Positions 32,416 through 40,569 of a DNA stretch of 64,000 bases are shown one piece after another. A model generated the notes under the pieces. That model ran no database searches. It saw nothing but the letters and a program-made list of their open reading frames with translations, and was not told where the DNA came from. The position numbers and the translations under genes were made by a program. Numbering within the stretch: position 1 is the first letter of the stretch; each line of letters begins with the position of its first letter. The DNA is from Streptomyces hyaluromycini. GTDB taxonomy: Bacteria > Actinomycetota > Actinomycetes > Streptomycetales > Streptomycetaceae. The stretch lies in assembly GCF_002217755.1 (NCBI RefSeq), contig NZ_BCFL01000019.1, positions 618,712 to 682,711 of the forward strand, read 5' to 3'.

Positions 32416-33087
32416 GTGCTGGTGGACGGCGACGTCGTCCTCCGGCCCATAAGGGTGCGCGACCAACGGGCCTGGCGCGAGGTCAACCGGCGCAACCGCG
32501 ACTGGCTGCGCCCGTGGGAGGCGACCATCCCGCCGCCCACGCCCAGCGGGCCGATAGCGCACCGGCCGACCTACCGGCAGATGGTCCGGCACCTGCGCTC
32601 CGAGGCGAACGCGGGCCGGATGCTGCCGTTCGTCATCGAGTACCAGGGGCAACTGGTCGGGCAGTTGACGGTCGCCGGGATCACCTGGGGTTCGATGTGC
32701 TCGGGGCACGTCGGCTACTGGGTGGACCAGTCGGTGGCCGGCCGCGGGGTGATGCCGACGGCCGTCGCGCTCGTGGTGGACCACTGTTTCCGCACCGTTG
32801 GTCTGCACCGCATCGAGGTCTGCATTCGCCCGGAGAACCGGCCCAGCCGCCGGGTCGTGGAGAAACTCGGATTCCGTGAGGAGGGGCTGCGGCCACGTTA
32901 TCTCCACATCGACGGCGCCTGGCGCGACCACCTCGTCTTCGCCCTCACCGCGGAAGAGGTCCCCGAGGGGTTGCTCGGCCGCTGGCAGCGGGCACGCTCC
33001 CAGAGCGCGTCCGCGAAGGCACCGGGCCCGACCGGCACCCCGAACGGGCCCTGGAATCCGGAGAACACCCCAGGGAATCCCGGCTAG
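32416..33087 (+). CDS. RimJ/RimL-type GNAT acetyltransferase
   Basis: A GNAT protein of 223 residues from GTG 32416. The core (VVLRPIRVRDQRAWREV at the N-terminus, acetyl-CoA region VGYWVDQSVAGRGVMPTAV about 99-117, IEVCIRPENRPSRRVVEKLGF) is typical of RimJ, which acetylates protein N-termini. The final 35 residues are Pro/Gly-rich. A CTG at 32392 overlaps the mogA stop (CTGA) with a G-rich ribosome-binding site and would add eight residues (NSLSWPV); it is a credible true start. The galU-glp-rimJ-sepX order is conserved in actinobacteria (recalled). The target protein is unknown. Confidence 0.88.
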   Translation: MLVDGDVVLRPIRVRDQRAWREVNRRNRDWLRPWEATIPPPTPSGPIAHRPTYRQMVRHLRSEANAGRMLPFVIEYQGQLVGQLTVAGITWGSMCSGHVGYWVDQSVAGRGVMPTAVALVVDHCFRTVGLHRIEVCIRPENRPSRRVVEKLGFREEGLRPRYLHIDGAWRDHLVFALTAEEVPEGLLGRWQRARSQSASAKAPGPTGTPNGPWNPENTPGNPG

Positions 33088-33271
33088 CCGAAAAATTGAA
33101 TGCATGTTCGAAAGTGATCGGTTGTTGACTGTCTCAGGGCATTGAATTCGCGGCTTCGGCGGCCTGCTGATCGCATCGGTCACAAAAAAAGCTCGAAATA
33201 TCAGCCGGATCGTGCGACACACCGGCGCAATTGGCAGATGGCCCCATGCAAACCCCTCTACCGTGTGAGGC

Positions 33272-34546
33272 GTGAGCAGCAGCGGCCTCATCTACGCAGT
33301 CATTGTCGGGGCCTGGGCCGCCTACTTGGTGCCGATGTGGCTCCGTAGGCAGGACGAGCTGAACGAGGCCCGTCCGACGGAACGCTTCAGCACCGCCATC
33401 CGGCTGCTGTCCGGACGGGCGGGGATGGAGCGCCGGTACGCCAGGGACCTGCGGGCGCGCTCCGCCTCGGAGGGGGAGCAGGACGCCGGCGATCCGGACG
33501 CCGCCACCGACTCGGTGGACGTCCGGGCCTTCGCCATGCCTCCGACCCGCCGTCAGGTCCGGGCGGACGTGCAGCCGGAGGCGCCCGGGCGTCAGGAACC
33601 GGCGCGCGACCAGACGGTCGCGCCGGCGGCCAAGTCCCCGTCCGCGCCGCCCCGTCAGACGGGCGCCGCGCCGGCCTCGGCATCCGCCCCCGTGTCCACC
33701 TCCACTCCCGCGCCCAAGTCGGGCTCCGTGCCCGCCCGCAAGCAGGTTCCGGCCGCACGGCGCGCGCCCTCCGCGCAGGCGGCCGCGGAACGCGCCCGGC
33801 GCTCGAAGGCGCTCGCGCGCCGTCGGCGCACCACCGTCATGCTCTTCGCCGCGTTCACGCTGGGCGCGATCGTCGCCGCCGTCGGAGGGCTCGCGTTCCT
33901 GTGGGCACCCGGCGTGCCCGCCGTCATGCTCAGCGCCTACATCGCCTACCTGCGCGCACAGGAGCGCCGGCGCTTCGCCTACCAGATGGACCGGCGTCAG
34001 GCCGAGGCCGCCGCGCAGCGGTTGCGGGAGCGCCAGCCGCGCCGCCGCCCGCCCCTCGCCCCCGAGGCGGGCGCGGACGAACCGGAGGAAGGACCAGAGA
34101 CCGGGACCGACCCCGGCCTGTCCGCACTCGCCGCCGACCGGCGCGCCCTCGTCGAGCAGACCGACCACGCCGAGTGGGTCGACCAGCAGCGCGAGCGGCA
34201 GCGGCGGCCCGGACACGGGGACAGCTGGGACCCCGTGCCGGTGCCCCTGCCGACGTACGTGACCGCGCCGGTCGCGCCGCGCGCCACCTCCGACGTGGAC
34301 CTGGGGGCGCCGGACGCGTGGAGTTCGGCGCGGTCCAGTGCCGTCACGCCGGAGCAAGAGACCAAGCCGGCGGAGCCGGAGGCCGAGGCGGAGGAGCCGG
34401 TGCCCGCCGCCGACGACGACAAGACGGCCGACGGCCGGACCGACGCCCGCCGCGCGGCCTCCGCCCGCCGGGCACGCGAGCGCGGCCGCACCCCCCTCTT
34501 TGACCAGTACGAGGACGGCGACCGCCCGCGCGCGGCCAACGAATGA
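33272..34546 (+). CDS. sepX: SepX/GlpR-like septation membrane protein
   Basis: A 424-residue protein. A short N-terminal helix (SGLIYAVIVGAWAAYLVPMWL, in parts, residues about 3-24) is followed by a basic/disordered Ala/Pro-rich region (about 65-180), two adjacent helices (about 192-235, VMLFAAFTLGAIVAAVGGLAFL and VPAVMLSAYIAYL), then a long charged cytoplasmic tail. This layout and the position after galU-glp-rimJ match SepX of Streptomyces, needed for cross-walls and sporulation septa, and GlpR, the membrane receptor of Glp in Corynebacterium (recalled literature). Start GTG 33272 has GAGG almost adjacent. A TACCGT box (33259-33264) suggests a near-leaderless mRNA. Confidence 0.8.
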   Translation: MSSSGLIYAVIVGAWAAYLVPMWLRRQDELNEARPTERFSTAIRLLSGRAGMERRYARDLRARSASEGEQDAGDPDAATDSVDVRAFAMPPTRRQVRADVQPEAPGRQEPARDQTVAPAAKSPSAPPRQTGAAPASASAPVSTSTPAPKSGSVPARKQVPAARRAPSAQAAAERARRSKALARRRRTTVMLFAAFTLGAIVAAVGGLAFLWAPGVPAVMLSAYIAYLRAQERRRFAYQMDRRQAEAAAQRLRERQPRRRPPLAPEAGADEPEEGPETGTDPGLSALAADRRALVEQTDHAEWVDQQRERQRRPGHGDSWDPVPVPLPTYVTAPVAPRATSDVDLGAPDAWSSARSSAVTPEQETKPAEPEAEAEEPVPAADDDKTADGRTDARRAASARRARERGRTPLFDQYEDGDRPRAANE

Positions 34547-34606
34547 CCTGAGGCCGAGGGCGCGGGACGCCTCGGCACCCCGCTCCTGACCAGTCAGGGA
34601 ACGGAT

Positions 34607-34636
34607 TTCCAAGCACCCCGACGGGGATGCTAGAGT
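34607..34636 (+). promoter_or_regulatory. Promoter of tRNA-Ala
   Basis: -10 TAGAGT (34631-34636) is preceded by TGC, giving an extended -10. A weak -35-like TTCCAA lies at 34607-34612, 18 bases upstream. The tRNA begins 15 bases after the -10. Confidence 0.6.
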
Positions 34637-34650
34637 TTCACTCGTTGCAA

Positions 34651-34724
34651 GGGCCTGTGGCGCAGTCCGGTAGCGCACCTCGTTCGCATCGAGGGGGCCA
34701 GGGGTTCAAATCCCCTCAGGTCCA
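34651..34724 (+). tRNA. tRNA-Ala (anticodon CGC)
   Basis: A complete cloverleaf: acceptor GGGCCTG/CAGGTCC with the G3-U70 pair that identifies alanine tRNA, D-arm GCGC/GCGC, anticodon arm CCTCG-TTCGCAT-CGAGG (anticodon CGC, reading GCG), T-arm AGGGG-TTCAAAT-CCCCT and discriminator A. The 3' CCA is not encoded. GCG is a common Ala codon in this GC-rich genome. Confidence 0.96.
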
Positions 34725-34734
34725 CTGCACGGTG

Positions 34735-34769
34735 AGACCCCGCACGATCGTGAAGATCGTGCGGGGTCT
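34735..34769 (+). terminator. 15-bp terminator hairpin after tRNA-Ala
   Basis: AGACCCCGCACGATC (34735-34749), loop GTGAA, then GATCGTGCGGGGTCT (34755-34769), followed by TCGTCGTT. It starts ten bases after the tRNA end and is a perfect stem. Confidence 0.88.
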
Positions 34770-34882
34770 TCGTCGTTCCCGGGGCACGCCGGCCCGGTGG
34801 GTGGCGGCTGGGCCGCCACCCGGCAGGTCCGTTGCGGCAGTTGCGGCCGTGTGGCCGTTGTGGCCCTTGTGGCCGTTGCGGT

Positions 34883-35392
34883 CTACAGATCCGCCGGTGC
34901 GTCCGTCCGCAGGGCCTTGGCGAAGCAGCGGCTCGACTCGTAGTGCCGGTAGTAGCCGAACTTGGTGCACGGTTCGTAGCCGCTGGAGGTGTACAGGGCG
35001 ATGGCCTCCGGCTGCTTGGTGCCGGTCTCCAGGACCATGCGGAGGCGGCCGGCCGCGCGGGCGTCGTCCTCCAGGGCCGTGAGCATGCGGCGGGCCAGGC
35101 CCCGGCCGCGCATCCCCTCGATGACGAACATGCGCTTGAGCTCGGCGTCGCCGTCCTCGTTGCCCTCGCCGTTCGCGTCCTGGCTGCGCCAGCCGCCGGT
35201 GGCCACGGGGTGGTCGGACTCGTCGTACGCGATCAGGTAGACGCCGTTCGGCGGCTGGAAGTCGGCCGTGTCGAGGACGGTGGCGTCGCCGCCGTCGCCG
35301 TAGCGCAGCTGGTACTCGGCCTGGACCTCGTCGTTCAGCTTGACGGCGTCGGGGTGGTCGAAGGCAACCGGGCGTATATTCATGTAAGGCAT
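34883..35392 (-). CDS. GNAT-family acetyltransferase
   Basis: A protein of 169 residues from ATG 35392 (166 from ATG 35383). GNAT core: LKRMFVIEGMRGRGLARRMLTALED (in parts, about 88-112; acetyl-CoA loop R-x-x-G-x-A) and LETGTKQPEAIALYTSSGYEPC (about 123-144). The N-terminal region (LNDEVQAEYQLRYGDGGDATVLD) occurs in GNAT proteins of unknown substrate. Both ATG codons lie beside repeated GAATATACG motifs, and no ribosome-binding site is visible, so the transcript may be leaderless. It is divergent from the exonuclease III gene. Confidence 0.87.
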   Translation of the reverse strand: MPYMNIRPVAFDHPDAVKLNDEVQAEYQLRYGDGGDATVLDTADFQPPNGVYLIAYDESDHPVATGGWRSQDANGEGNEDGDAELKRMFVIEGMRGRGLARRMLTALEDDARAAGRLRMVLETGTKQPEAIALYTSSGYEPCTKFGYYRHYESSRCFAKALRTDAPADL

Positions 35393-35401
35393 CGTATATT
35401 C
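35373..35401. repeat. Direct repeat CGTATATTC at the GNAT gene start
   Basis: CGTATATTC at 35373-35381 and again at 35393-35401, exactly 20 bases apart. Read on the minus strand each is GAATATACG, a good -10-like sequence in this GC-rich context. One copy lies inside the start of the coding region. Confidence 0.6.
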
Positions 35402-35462
35402 GTGCAGGCGGTGAACGCGGTGGACATCCGGACTCCGTCCAGTGTGCCGGTATGGTTCCCGC

Positions 35463-36266
35463 GTGCTGACTGTGACCTCGGTGAATGTGAACGGGCTTCG
35501 GGCCGCCGCGAAGAAGGGCTTCGTGGAGTGGCTCGCGCAGACCTCCGCGGACGTGCTCTGCCTGCAGGAGGTGCGCGCGGAACCGCAGCAGCTCCCGGAG
35601 GAGGTGCGCGCGCCCGGCGGGTGGCACGTGGTGCACGCGCCCGCGGCCGCCAAGGGGCGCGCGGGTGTCTCCCTGTACACCCGGCGTGAGCCGGACCGGG
35701 TGCGCATCGGCTTCGGGTCGGACGAGTTCGACGTGAGCGGGCGCTATGTCGAGGCCGACCTGCCCGGTGTGACCGTCGCCTCCCTCTATCTCCCCTCCGG
35801 GGAGGTGGGCACCGAGCGCCAGGACGAGAAGTACCGGTTCATGGACGAGTTCCTGGCCCATCTGAAGGAGCTGCGCGAGCGGGCCGCCGCCGACGGGCGC
35901 GAGGTCGTCGTCTGCGGCGACTGGAACATCGCCCACCAGCAGGCCGACCTGAAGAACTGGCGCGGCAACACCAAGAACTCCGGCTTCCTCCCGGAGGAGC
36001 GGGAGTGGCTCGGCAAGGTCCTGGATCCGGCCGACGGCGGCTATGTCGACGTCGTACGCGCCCTGCACCCGGACGTCGAGGGGCCGTACTCCTGGTGGTC
36101 CTACCGGGGGCGGGCTTTCGACAGCGATTCAGGATGGCGCATCGACTACCAGCTGGCCACGCGTGGGCTCGCGGCCAAGGCGGTGAAGGGGTTCGTGGAG
36201 CGTGCGGCCACGCATGCCGAGCGGTGGTCCGACCATGCGCCGGTCACCGTCGTGTACGACCGCTGA
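35463..36266 (+). CDS. xthA: Exodeoxyribonuclease III (AP endonuclease)
   Basis: A 267-residue ExoIII-family enzyme removing abasic sites and 3' blocks in base excision repair. Motifs: VTSVNVNGLRAA (N-terminus), VLCLQEVRAE (metal-binding Glu, about 35-44), VVCGDWNIAHQQADLKN (Asp/Asn, about 148-164), RIDYQLATRGL and the C-terminal WSDHAPV catalytic His. Start GTG 35463; an in-frame GTG at 35442 is less likely. It is cytoplasmic. It converges on the MerR gene with only three bases between stops. Confidence 0.94.
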   Translation: MLTVTSVNVNGLRAAAKKGFVEWLAQTSADVLCLQEVRAEPQQLPEEVRAPGGWHVVHAPAAAKGRAGVSLYTRREPDRVRIGFGSDEFDVSGRYVEADLPGVTVASLYLPSGEVGTERQDEKYRFMDEFLAHLKELRERAAADGREVVVCGDWNIAHQQADLKNWRGNTKNSGFLPEEREWLGKVLDPADGGYVDVVRALHPDVEGPYSWWSYRGRAFDSDSGWRIDYQLATRGLAAKAVKGFVERAATHAERWSDHAPVTVVYDR

Positions 36267-36269
36267 TCA

Positions 36270-36968
36270 TCACGGCTGCTTGCGCAGCCGTCGGTCCAGT
36301 GCCAGGGACACCTCTGCCTCCACCACGCTCCGGGCCAGGGGGCGCAGGCGTTCCATGTCCTCCTCGGGGCCGTGGCGCAGGACGAGTTCGGCGAAGAGTT
36401 CGGCGAGGGCGTCGGCGTGTTCGCGGACGGTGCGGCCGGCCGCCAGGACCTCCGCCAGCGGGAAGCCCTCGCGGACCAGGGCCGAGGAGGCGTCCAGCAG
36501 GCGGCGGCTGATGTGGACGATGTCGTCGCCGTCGGTGCCGAGGTAGCCGAGGTCCATGGCGGCGGCGAGGTTTTCCGGGGTGACCTCGCCCTCGAAGCGG
36601 GCGGCGAGCTCCTCGGGGGTGAGGCGGACCGGTTCCTCCTCGGTGGGGGCGCCGACGCCGATCAGGTCGGCGACGTTGCGGCCCTGGTCGAGGGCTTCCG
36701 CGAGCTCCGCGATGCCGTTCAGGGTGTGGCCGCGCTCCAGGAGCGCCGAGATCGTGCGCAGCCGGGCCAGGTGGTGGTCGTCGTACCAGGCGATACGGCC
36801 CTCGCGGCGGGGTGGCGGGATCAGCTTGCGCTCGCGGTAGAAGCGCAGGGTGCGCACGGTGATGCCGGCCAGTGCGGCCAGTTCCTCCATGCGGTACTCG
36901 TGTCCGCCGCCCTGGTCGAGCCGCTGGTCGGGGGCCGTGGAGGTCTTTCGCGCGCCGTGGTCTGCCAC
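36270..36968 (-). CDS. MerR-family transcriptional regulator
   Basis: A 232-residue regulator. The N-terminal winged helix (residues about 25-95) reads YRMEELAALAGITVRTLRFYRERKLIPPPRREGRIAWYDDHHLARL in sections. The C-terminal part (about 130-232) is helical, with no metal-binding Cys cluster, so the effector is probably organic. Start GTG 36968 lacks a clear ribosome-binding site. It is divergent from the Baeyer-Villiger monooxygenase operon with 155 bases between, containing two palindromes. It very probably controls that operon (context inference). Confidence 0.88.
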   Translation of the reverse strand: MADHGARKTSTAPDQRLDQGGGHEYRMEELAALAGITVRTLRFYRERKLIPPPRREGRIAWYDDHHLARLRTISALLERGHTLNGIAELAEALDQGRNVADLIGVGAPTEEEPVRLTPEELAARFEGEVTPENLAAAMDLGYLGTDGDDIVHISRRLLDASSALVREGFPLAEVLAAGRTVREHADALAELFAELVLRHGPEEDMERLRPLARSVVEAEVSLALDRRLRKQP

Positions 36969-36987
36969 GTGCGCAGCCTATGTTGTA

Positions 36988-37003
36988 CCGCGGGTACCCG
37001 CGG
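36988..37003. promoter_or_regulatory. 16-bp perfect palindrome, candidate MerR operator
   Basis: CCGCGGGTACCCGCGG lies 20 bases upstream of the MerR start codon in the divergent intergenic region. Perfect dyads in this position are typical of MerR-family binding sites. Confidence 0.5.
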
Positions 37004-37076
37004 CGGAGCCGCTGATGTGAACGCCGCCCGTCCGACCCCTACCCATCGGTACACGGCTGCTCTACAGTCCAACCGT

Positions 37077-37092
37077 GCCAGTGTTCACTGGC
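37077..37092. promoter_or_regulatory. Inverted repeat before the monooxygenase operon
   Basis: GCCAGT-GTTC-ACTGGC, a perfect 6+6 inverted repeat 32 bases upstream of the monooxygenase start. It may be a second regulator site or a leader hairpin. A -10-like TACAGT (37063-37068) precedes it. Confidence 0.5.
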
Positions 37093-37123
37093 GTAATCAC
37101 GGGCGAGGTGTGGAGGCTCCGGG

Positions 37124-38647
37124 ATGGCCCAGCACGAGCAGGTACGGGTGGCGGTGATCGGGTCCGGGTTCGGCGGACTGGGCGCGGCCGTGCGGTTGCG
37201 CAGGGAGGGGATCACCGACTTCGTCGTCCTGGAACGGGCCGGCAGCGTCGGCGGTACCTGGCGGGACAACAGCTATCCGGGGTGCGCCTGCGACGTGCCG
37301 TCCCATCTGTACTCCTTCTCCTTCGCGCCCAACCCGGACTGGCCGCGCACCTTCTCCGGGCAGGAGCACATCCGCGCCTATCTGGAGCACGTCGCCGATG
37401 TGTTCGGGCTCCGGCCTCATCTCCGCCTCGACGCCGAGGTGAAGCGGATGACCTGGGACGCGGAGGCGCTGCGCTGGGACATCGAGACCGCCGCCGGCTC
37501 CTTCTCCGCCGACGTCGTCGTCTCCGCCACCGGGCCGCTGTCCGACCCGAAGATCCCGGAGATCCCGGGGCTTGACTCGTTCCCCGGCAAGGTCTTCCAC
37601 TCGGCCCGCTGGGACCACGACTACGACCTGCGCGGCAAGCGGGTCGCCATGGTCGGCACCGGCGCCTCGGCGATCCAGATCGTGCCCGCCGTCCAGCCCG
37701 AGGTCGCCCACCTCACCCTCTTCCAGCGCACGCCCCCGTGGGTGATGCCCCGCGTGGACCGGGCCATCAGCGCCGCCGAGCGCCGGCTGCACCGGGCGCT
37801 GCCCTTCACCACCCAGGCCCGGCGCGGCCTCCTGTGGGGCATCCGGGAGCTCCAGGTCCAGGCGTTCACCAAGCGGCCCGACGAACTCGGCCTGGTGGAG
37901 AGCCTCGCCAAGCGCAACATGGGCCGCGCGATCAAGGACCCCGCGCTGCGCGCCAGGCTCACCCCGGACTACCGCATCGGCTGCAAGCGGATCCTGCTCT
38001 CCAGCACCTACTATCCGGCGCTGGCCCAGCGGAACGTGGACGTGGTGGCGAGCGGGCTCAGCGAGGTCCGCGGGTCGACGGTGGTGGCCGCCGACGGCAG
38101 CAGCGCCGAGGTCGACGCGATCATCTTCGGCACCGGCTTCCACGTCACCGACATGCCCATCGCCGAGCGGGTCGTCGGGGCCGACGGGCGGACCCTCGCG
38201 GAGGCCTGGAAGGGCGGCATGGAGGCGCTGCGCGGTGCCTCGGCCGCCGGGTTCCCCAACTGGATGACGATCATCGGGCCCAACACCGGCCTCGGGAACT
38301 CCTCCATGATCCTCATGATCGAGTCCCAGCTGAACTACATGGCCGACTATCTGCGCCAGCTCCGCGTCCTCGGGGGGCGTGCGGCCCTGGACGCGCGCCC
38401 CGGGGCCGTGGCCGCCTGGAACCACAAGGTCCAGGAGCGTATGAAGCGCACCGTCTGGAACACCGGCGGCTGCACCAGCTGGTACCTGGACGCGAGCGGC
38501 CGCAACACCACCATCTGGCCCGGTACGACCACGGAGTTCCGGCGGGCGACCCAGCGGGTGGACCTCGCGGAGTACGACGTGATCCGCGCGCCCCTGCCGA
38601 GCGGCACCGCCGGCGAGAAGACCGCGGACGCGGAGGTGGGCGCGTGA
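37124..38647 (+). CDS. Flavin monooxygenase, Baeyer-Villiger type
   Basis: A 507-residue FAD/NADPH enzyme inserting oxygen next to a ketone to give an ester or lactone. It has two Rossmann motifs, VAVIGSGFGGLGAA (about residues 9-22) and RVAMVGTGASAIQIVP (about 173-188), and between them the Baeyer-Villiger fingerprint FPGKVFHSARWDH (F-x-G-x-x-x-H-x-x-x-W, about 153-165). WRDNSYPGCACDVPSHLYSFSF is also typical. Start ATG 37124; GGAGG lies 12-16 bases upstream. Its stop overlaps the hydrolase start (GTGA). It forms a three-gene operon with hydrolase and SDR. Confidence 0.93.
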   Translation: MAQHEQVRVAVIGSGFGGLGAAVRLRREGITDFVVLERAGSVGGTWRDNSYPGCACDVPSHLYSFSFAPNPDWPRTFSGQEHIRAYLEHVADVFGLRPHLRLDAEVKRMTWDAEALRWDIETAAGSFSADVVVSATGPLSDPKIPEIPGLDSFPGKVFHSARWDHDYDLRGKRVAMVGTGASAIQIVPAVQPEVAHLTLFQRTPPWVMPRVDRAISAAERRLHRALPFTTQARRGLLWGIRELQVQAFTKRPDELGLVESLAKRNMGRAIKDPALRARLTPDYRIGCKRILLSSTYYPALAQRNVDVVASGLSEVRGSTVVAADGSSAEVDAIIFGTGFHVTDMPIAERVVGADGRTLAEAWKGGMEALRGASAAGFPNWMTIIGPNTGLGNSSMILMIESQLNYMADYLRQLRVLGGRAALDARPGAVAAWNHKVQERMKRTVWNTGGCTSWYLDASGRNTTIWPGTTTEFRRATQRVDLAEYDVIRAPLPSGTAGEKTADAEVGA

Positions 38648-39600
38648 GCCGGCTCACCCACGTGACCACCGGGCCGTACGCGCCCCCCGCCCCTGCCCGC
38701 GAACTCACCGTCGTCTCCGCCGACGGCGCCCGCCTGCACGTCGAGGTGCACGGCCCCGAGGACGCGCCCCCCGTCGTCCTCGCCCACGGCTGGACCTGCT
38801 CGACCGCCTTCTGGGCCGCGCAGACGCGGGAACTGGCCGTCGACCACCGGGTGATCGCGTACGACCAGCGGGGGCACGGACGCAGTCCCGCGAGCCCCGC
38901 GTGCAGCACCCGGGCGCTGGCGGACGACCTCGAAGCGGTGCTCACGCAGACCCTCGCCCGCGGGGAGCGTGCCGTGATCGTCGGGCATTCCATGGGCGGC
39001 ATGACCGTCATGGCGGCCGCCGCGCGCCCCCGCTTCCGTGAGCACGCCGCCGCCGTTCTGCTGTGCAGCACCGGCAGTTCGCGGCTGGTCGCCGAGTCGC
39101 GCGTCCTGCCGTTGCGCGCCGGTGGCCTGCGCACCTGGCTGACGGCGCGGGTCCTCGCCTCGCGCGCCCCGCTCGGACCGGTCACGCCCGTCGCGCGGCG
39201 CATCCTCAAGTACGTGACCATGGGCCCCGGTTCCGCCCCGCACATGGTGGAGGCGTGCGCACGGATCGTGCACGCCTGCCCGCGCGCCGTGCGCCACGCC
39301 TGGGCGCGCGTCCTCGCGCAGCTCGACCTCGACCACGGCGTACGGGAGTTGCGCGTCCCCACCGCGATCGTCACCGGCGCGGCCGACCGGCTCACGCCCC
39401 CGGTGCACGCCCGCGCGCTGATCGCCGCGCTGCCGCACCCCCTCGGCCTCACCGAACTCCCGGGCATGGGCCACATGACCCCGGTCGAGGCACCGGAGCT
39501 GGTCAACGGAAAGATCCGGGAACTGGTCACCGCGTATGTGACCGGCGCCCCTGAGGAAGCCGGCGCCGACGGGCCCGAGCGGATCAAGGAGGGCTCATGA
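38644..39600 (+). CDS. Alpha/beta hydrolase (probable esterase)
   Basis: A 318-residue alpha/beta-fold hydrolase. Oxyanion motif VLAHGWTC (about 40-47), GHGRSPAS, nucleophile elbow VGHSMGGMT (Ser about 117), acid in VTGAADRLTPP and catalytic His in GMGHMTPVEAPE near residue 280. GTG 38644 overlaps the upstream stop by four bases, and its own stop overlaps the SDR start (ATGA). Sitting between a Baeyer-Villiger monooxygenase and an SDR, it most likely hydrolyses the ester produced by the monooxygenase (inference). Confidence 0.92.
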   Translation: MSRLTHVTTGPYAPPAPARELTVVSADGARLHVEVHGPEDAPPVVLAHGWTCSTAFWAAQTRELAVDHRVIAYDQRGHGRSPASPACSTRALADDLEAVLTQTLARGERAVIVGHSMGGMTVMAAAARPRFREHAAAVLLCSTGSSRLVAESRVLPLRAGGLRTWLTARVLASRAPLGPVTPVARRILKYVTMGPGSAPHMVEACARIVHACPRAVRHAWARVLAQLDLDHGVRELRVPTAIVTGAADRLTPPVHARALIAALPHPLGLTELPGMGHMTPVEAPELVNGKIRELVTAYVTGAPEEAGADGPERIKEGS

Positions 39601-40481
39601 GCAGGGTCGGTCTCGAAGGACAGGTCGCCGTCGTCACCGGAGCGGCGCGCGGAGTCGGCGAGTTGCTCGCCCGCAAGCTCTCCGCGCGCGGGGCGAGGAT
39701 CGCGCTGGTCGGGCTGGAGGAGGAGGCACTCAAGGAGGTCTCCGGGCGGCTGCACACCGACAGCGCGCACTGGTACGCCGATGTCACCGACCACGAGGCG
39801 ATGAGCCGGGTCGCGCGGGAGGTCAAGGAGCGGTTCGGGAAGGCCGACATCGTGGTGGCCAACGCCGGGGTGGCCAACGGCGGTCCGTTCGCCGACTCCG
39901 ACCCCGGTGCCTGGCGGCGGGTGATCGAGGTCAACCTGATCGGCTCGGCGGTGACGGGGCGGGCGTTCCTGCCGGTCCTCGCGGAGAGCCGCGGTTATCT
40001 GCTGCAGATCGCGTCGCTGGCCGCGATCACGCCGGCGCCGATGATGACGGCGTACTGTGCGTCCAAGGCGGGCGTGGAGGCGTACGCGCACAGCCTGCGC
40101 GCCGAGGTCGGCCACCAGGGCGTGCGGGTCGGGGTCGGATACCTGTCCTGGACGGACACCGACATGGTGCGCGGCGCCGACCAGGACGACGTGATGCGGG
40201 AGTTGCGGCAGCGGCTGCCGTGGCCGGCGAACAAGACGTACCCGCTGGGTCCGGCCGTGGACCGGATCGTGGCCGGGATCGAGCGGCGCTCGGCGCACGT
40301 GTACGGGCAGTGGTGGCTGCGGGGGATGCAGGGGGTGCGCGGGTACCTGCCGGCGCTGATCGGCACGGTCGGTCAGCGGGAGATGAAGCGGTTCGCGCCC
40401 CGCTTGCAGGGCATCCGTACGGGGCTCGTCGGTGCAGGTGGGGCGGCCGACGAGGGGGCGCGCGCTACGCACCGTGATTGA
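39597..40481 (+). CDS. Short-chain dehydrogenase/reductase
   Basis: A 294-residue SDR. Cofactor motif VVTGAARGVGELLARKL (about residues 11-27), NAGVANGG, catalytic Ser in LLQIASLAA and the Y-x-x-x-K pair in AYCASKAGVEAYAHSLRAE (about 155-173). It is longer than classical SDRs because of a C-terminal helical extension (MKRFAPRLQGIRTGL), like others found beside flavin monooxygenases. ATG 39597 overlaps the hydrolase stop. A likely role is interconverting an alcohol and the ketone used by the monooxygenase. Confidence 0.92.
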   Translation: MSRVGLEGQVAVVTGAARGVGELLARKLSARGARIALVGLEEEALKEVSGRLHTDSAHWYADVTDHEAMSRVAREVKERFGKADIVVANAGVANGGPFADSDPGAWRRVIEVNLIGSAVTGRAFLPVLAESRGYLLQIASLAAITPAPMMTAYCASKAGVEAYAHSLRAEVGHQGVRVGVGYLSWTDTDMVRGADQDDVMRELRQRLPWPANKTYPLGPAVDRIVAGIERRSAHVYGQWWLRGMQGVRGYLPALIGTVGQREMKRFAPRLQGIRTGLVGAGGAADEGARATHRD

Positions 40482-40569
40482 TCGAAATGCGCGCGTAGTC
40501 GGCCCGTGTGAGTCTGGTCGAGGCCCCACTGAGGGCCGTTCCCCTCACCCTCCACGGGAGTGAACCCAC

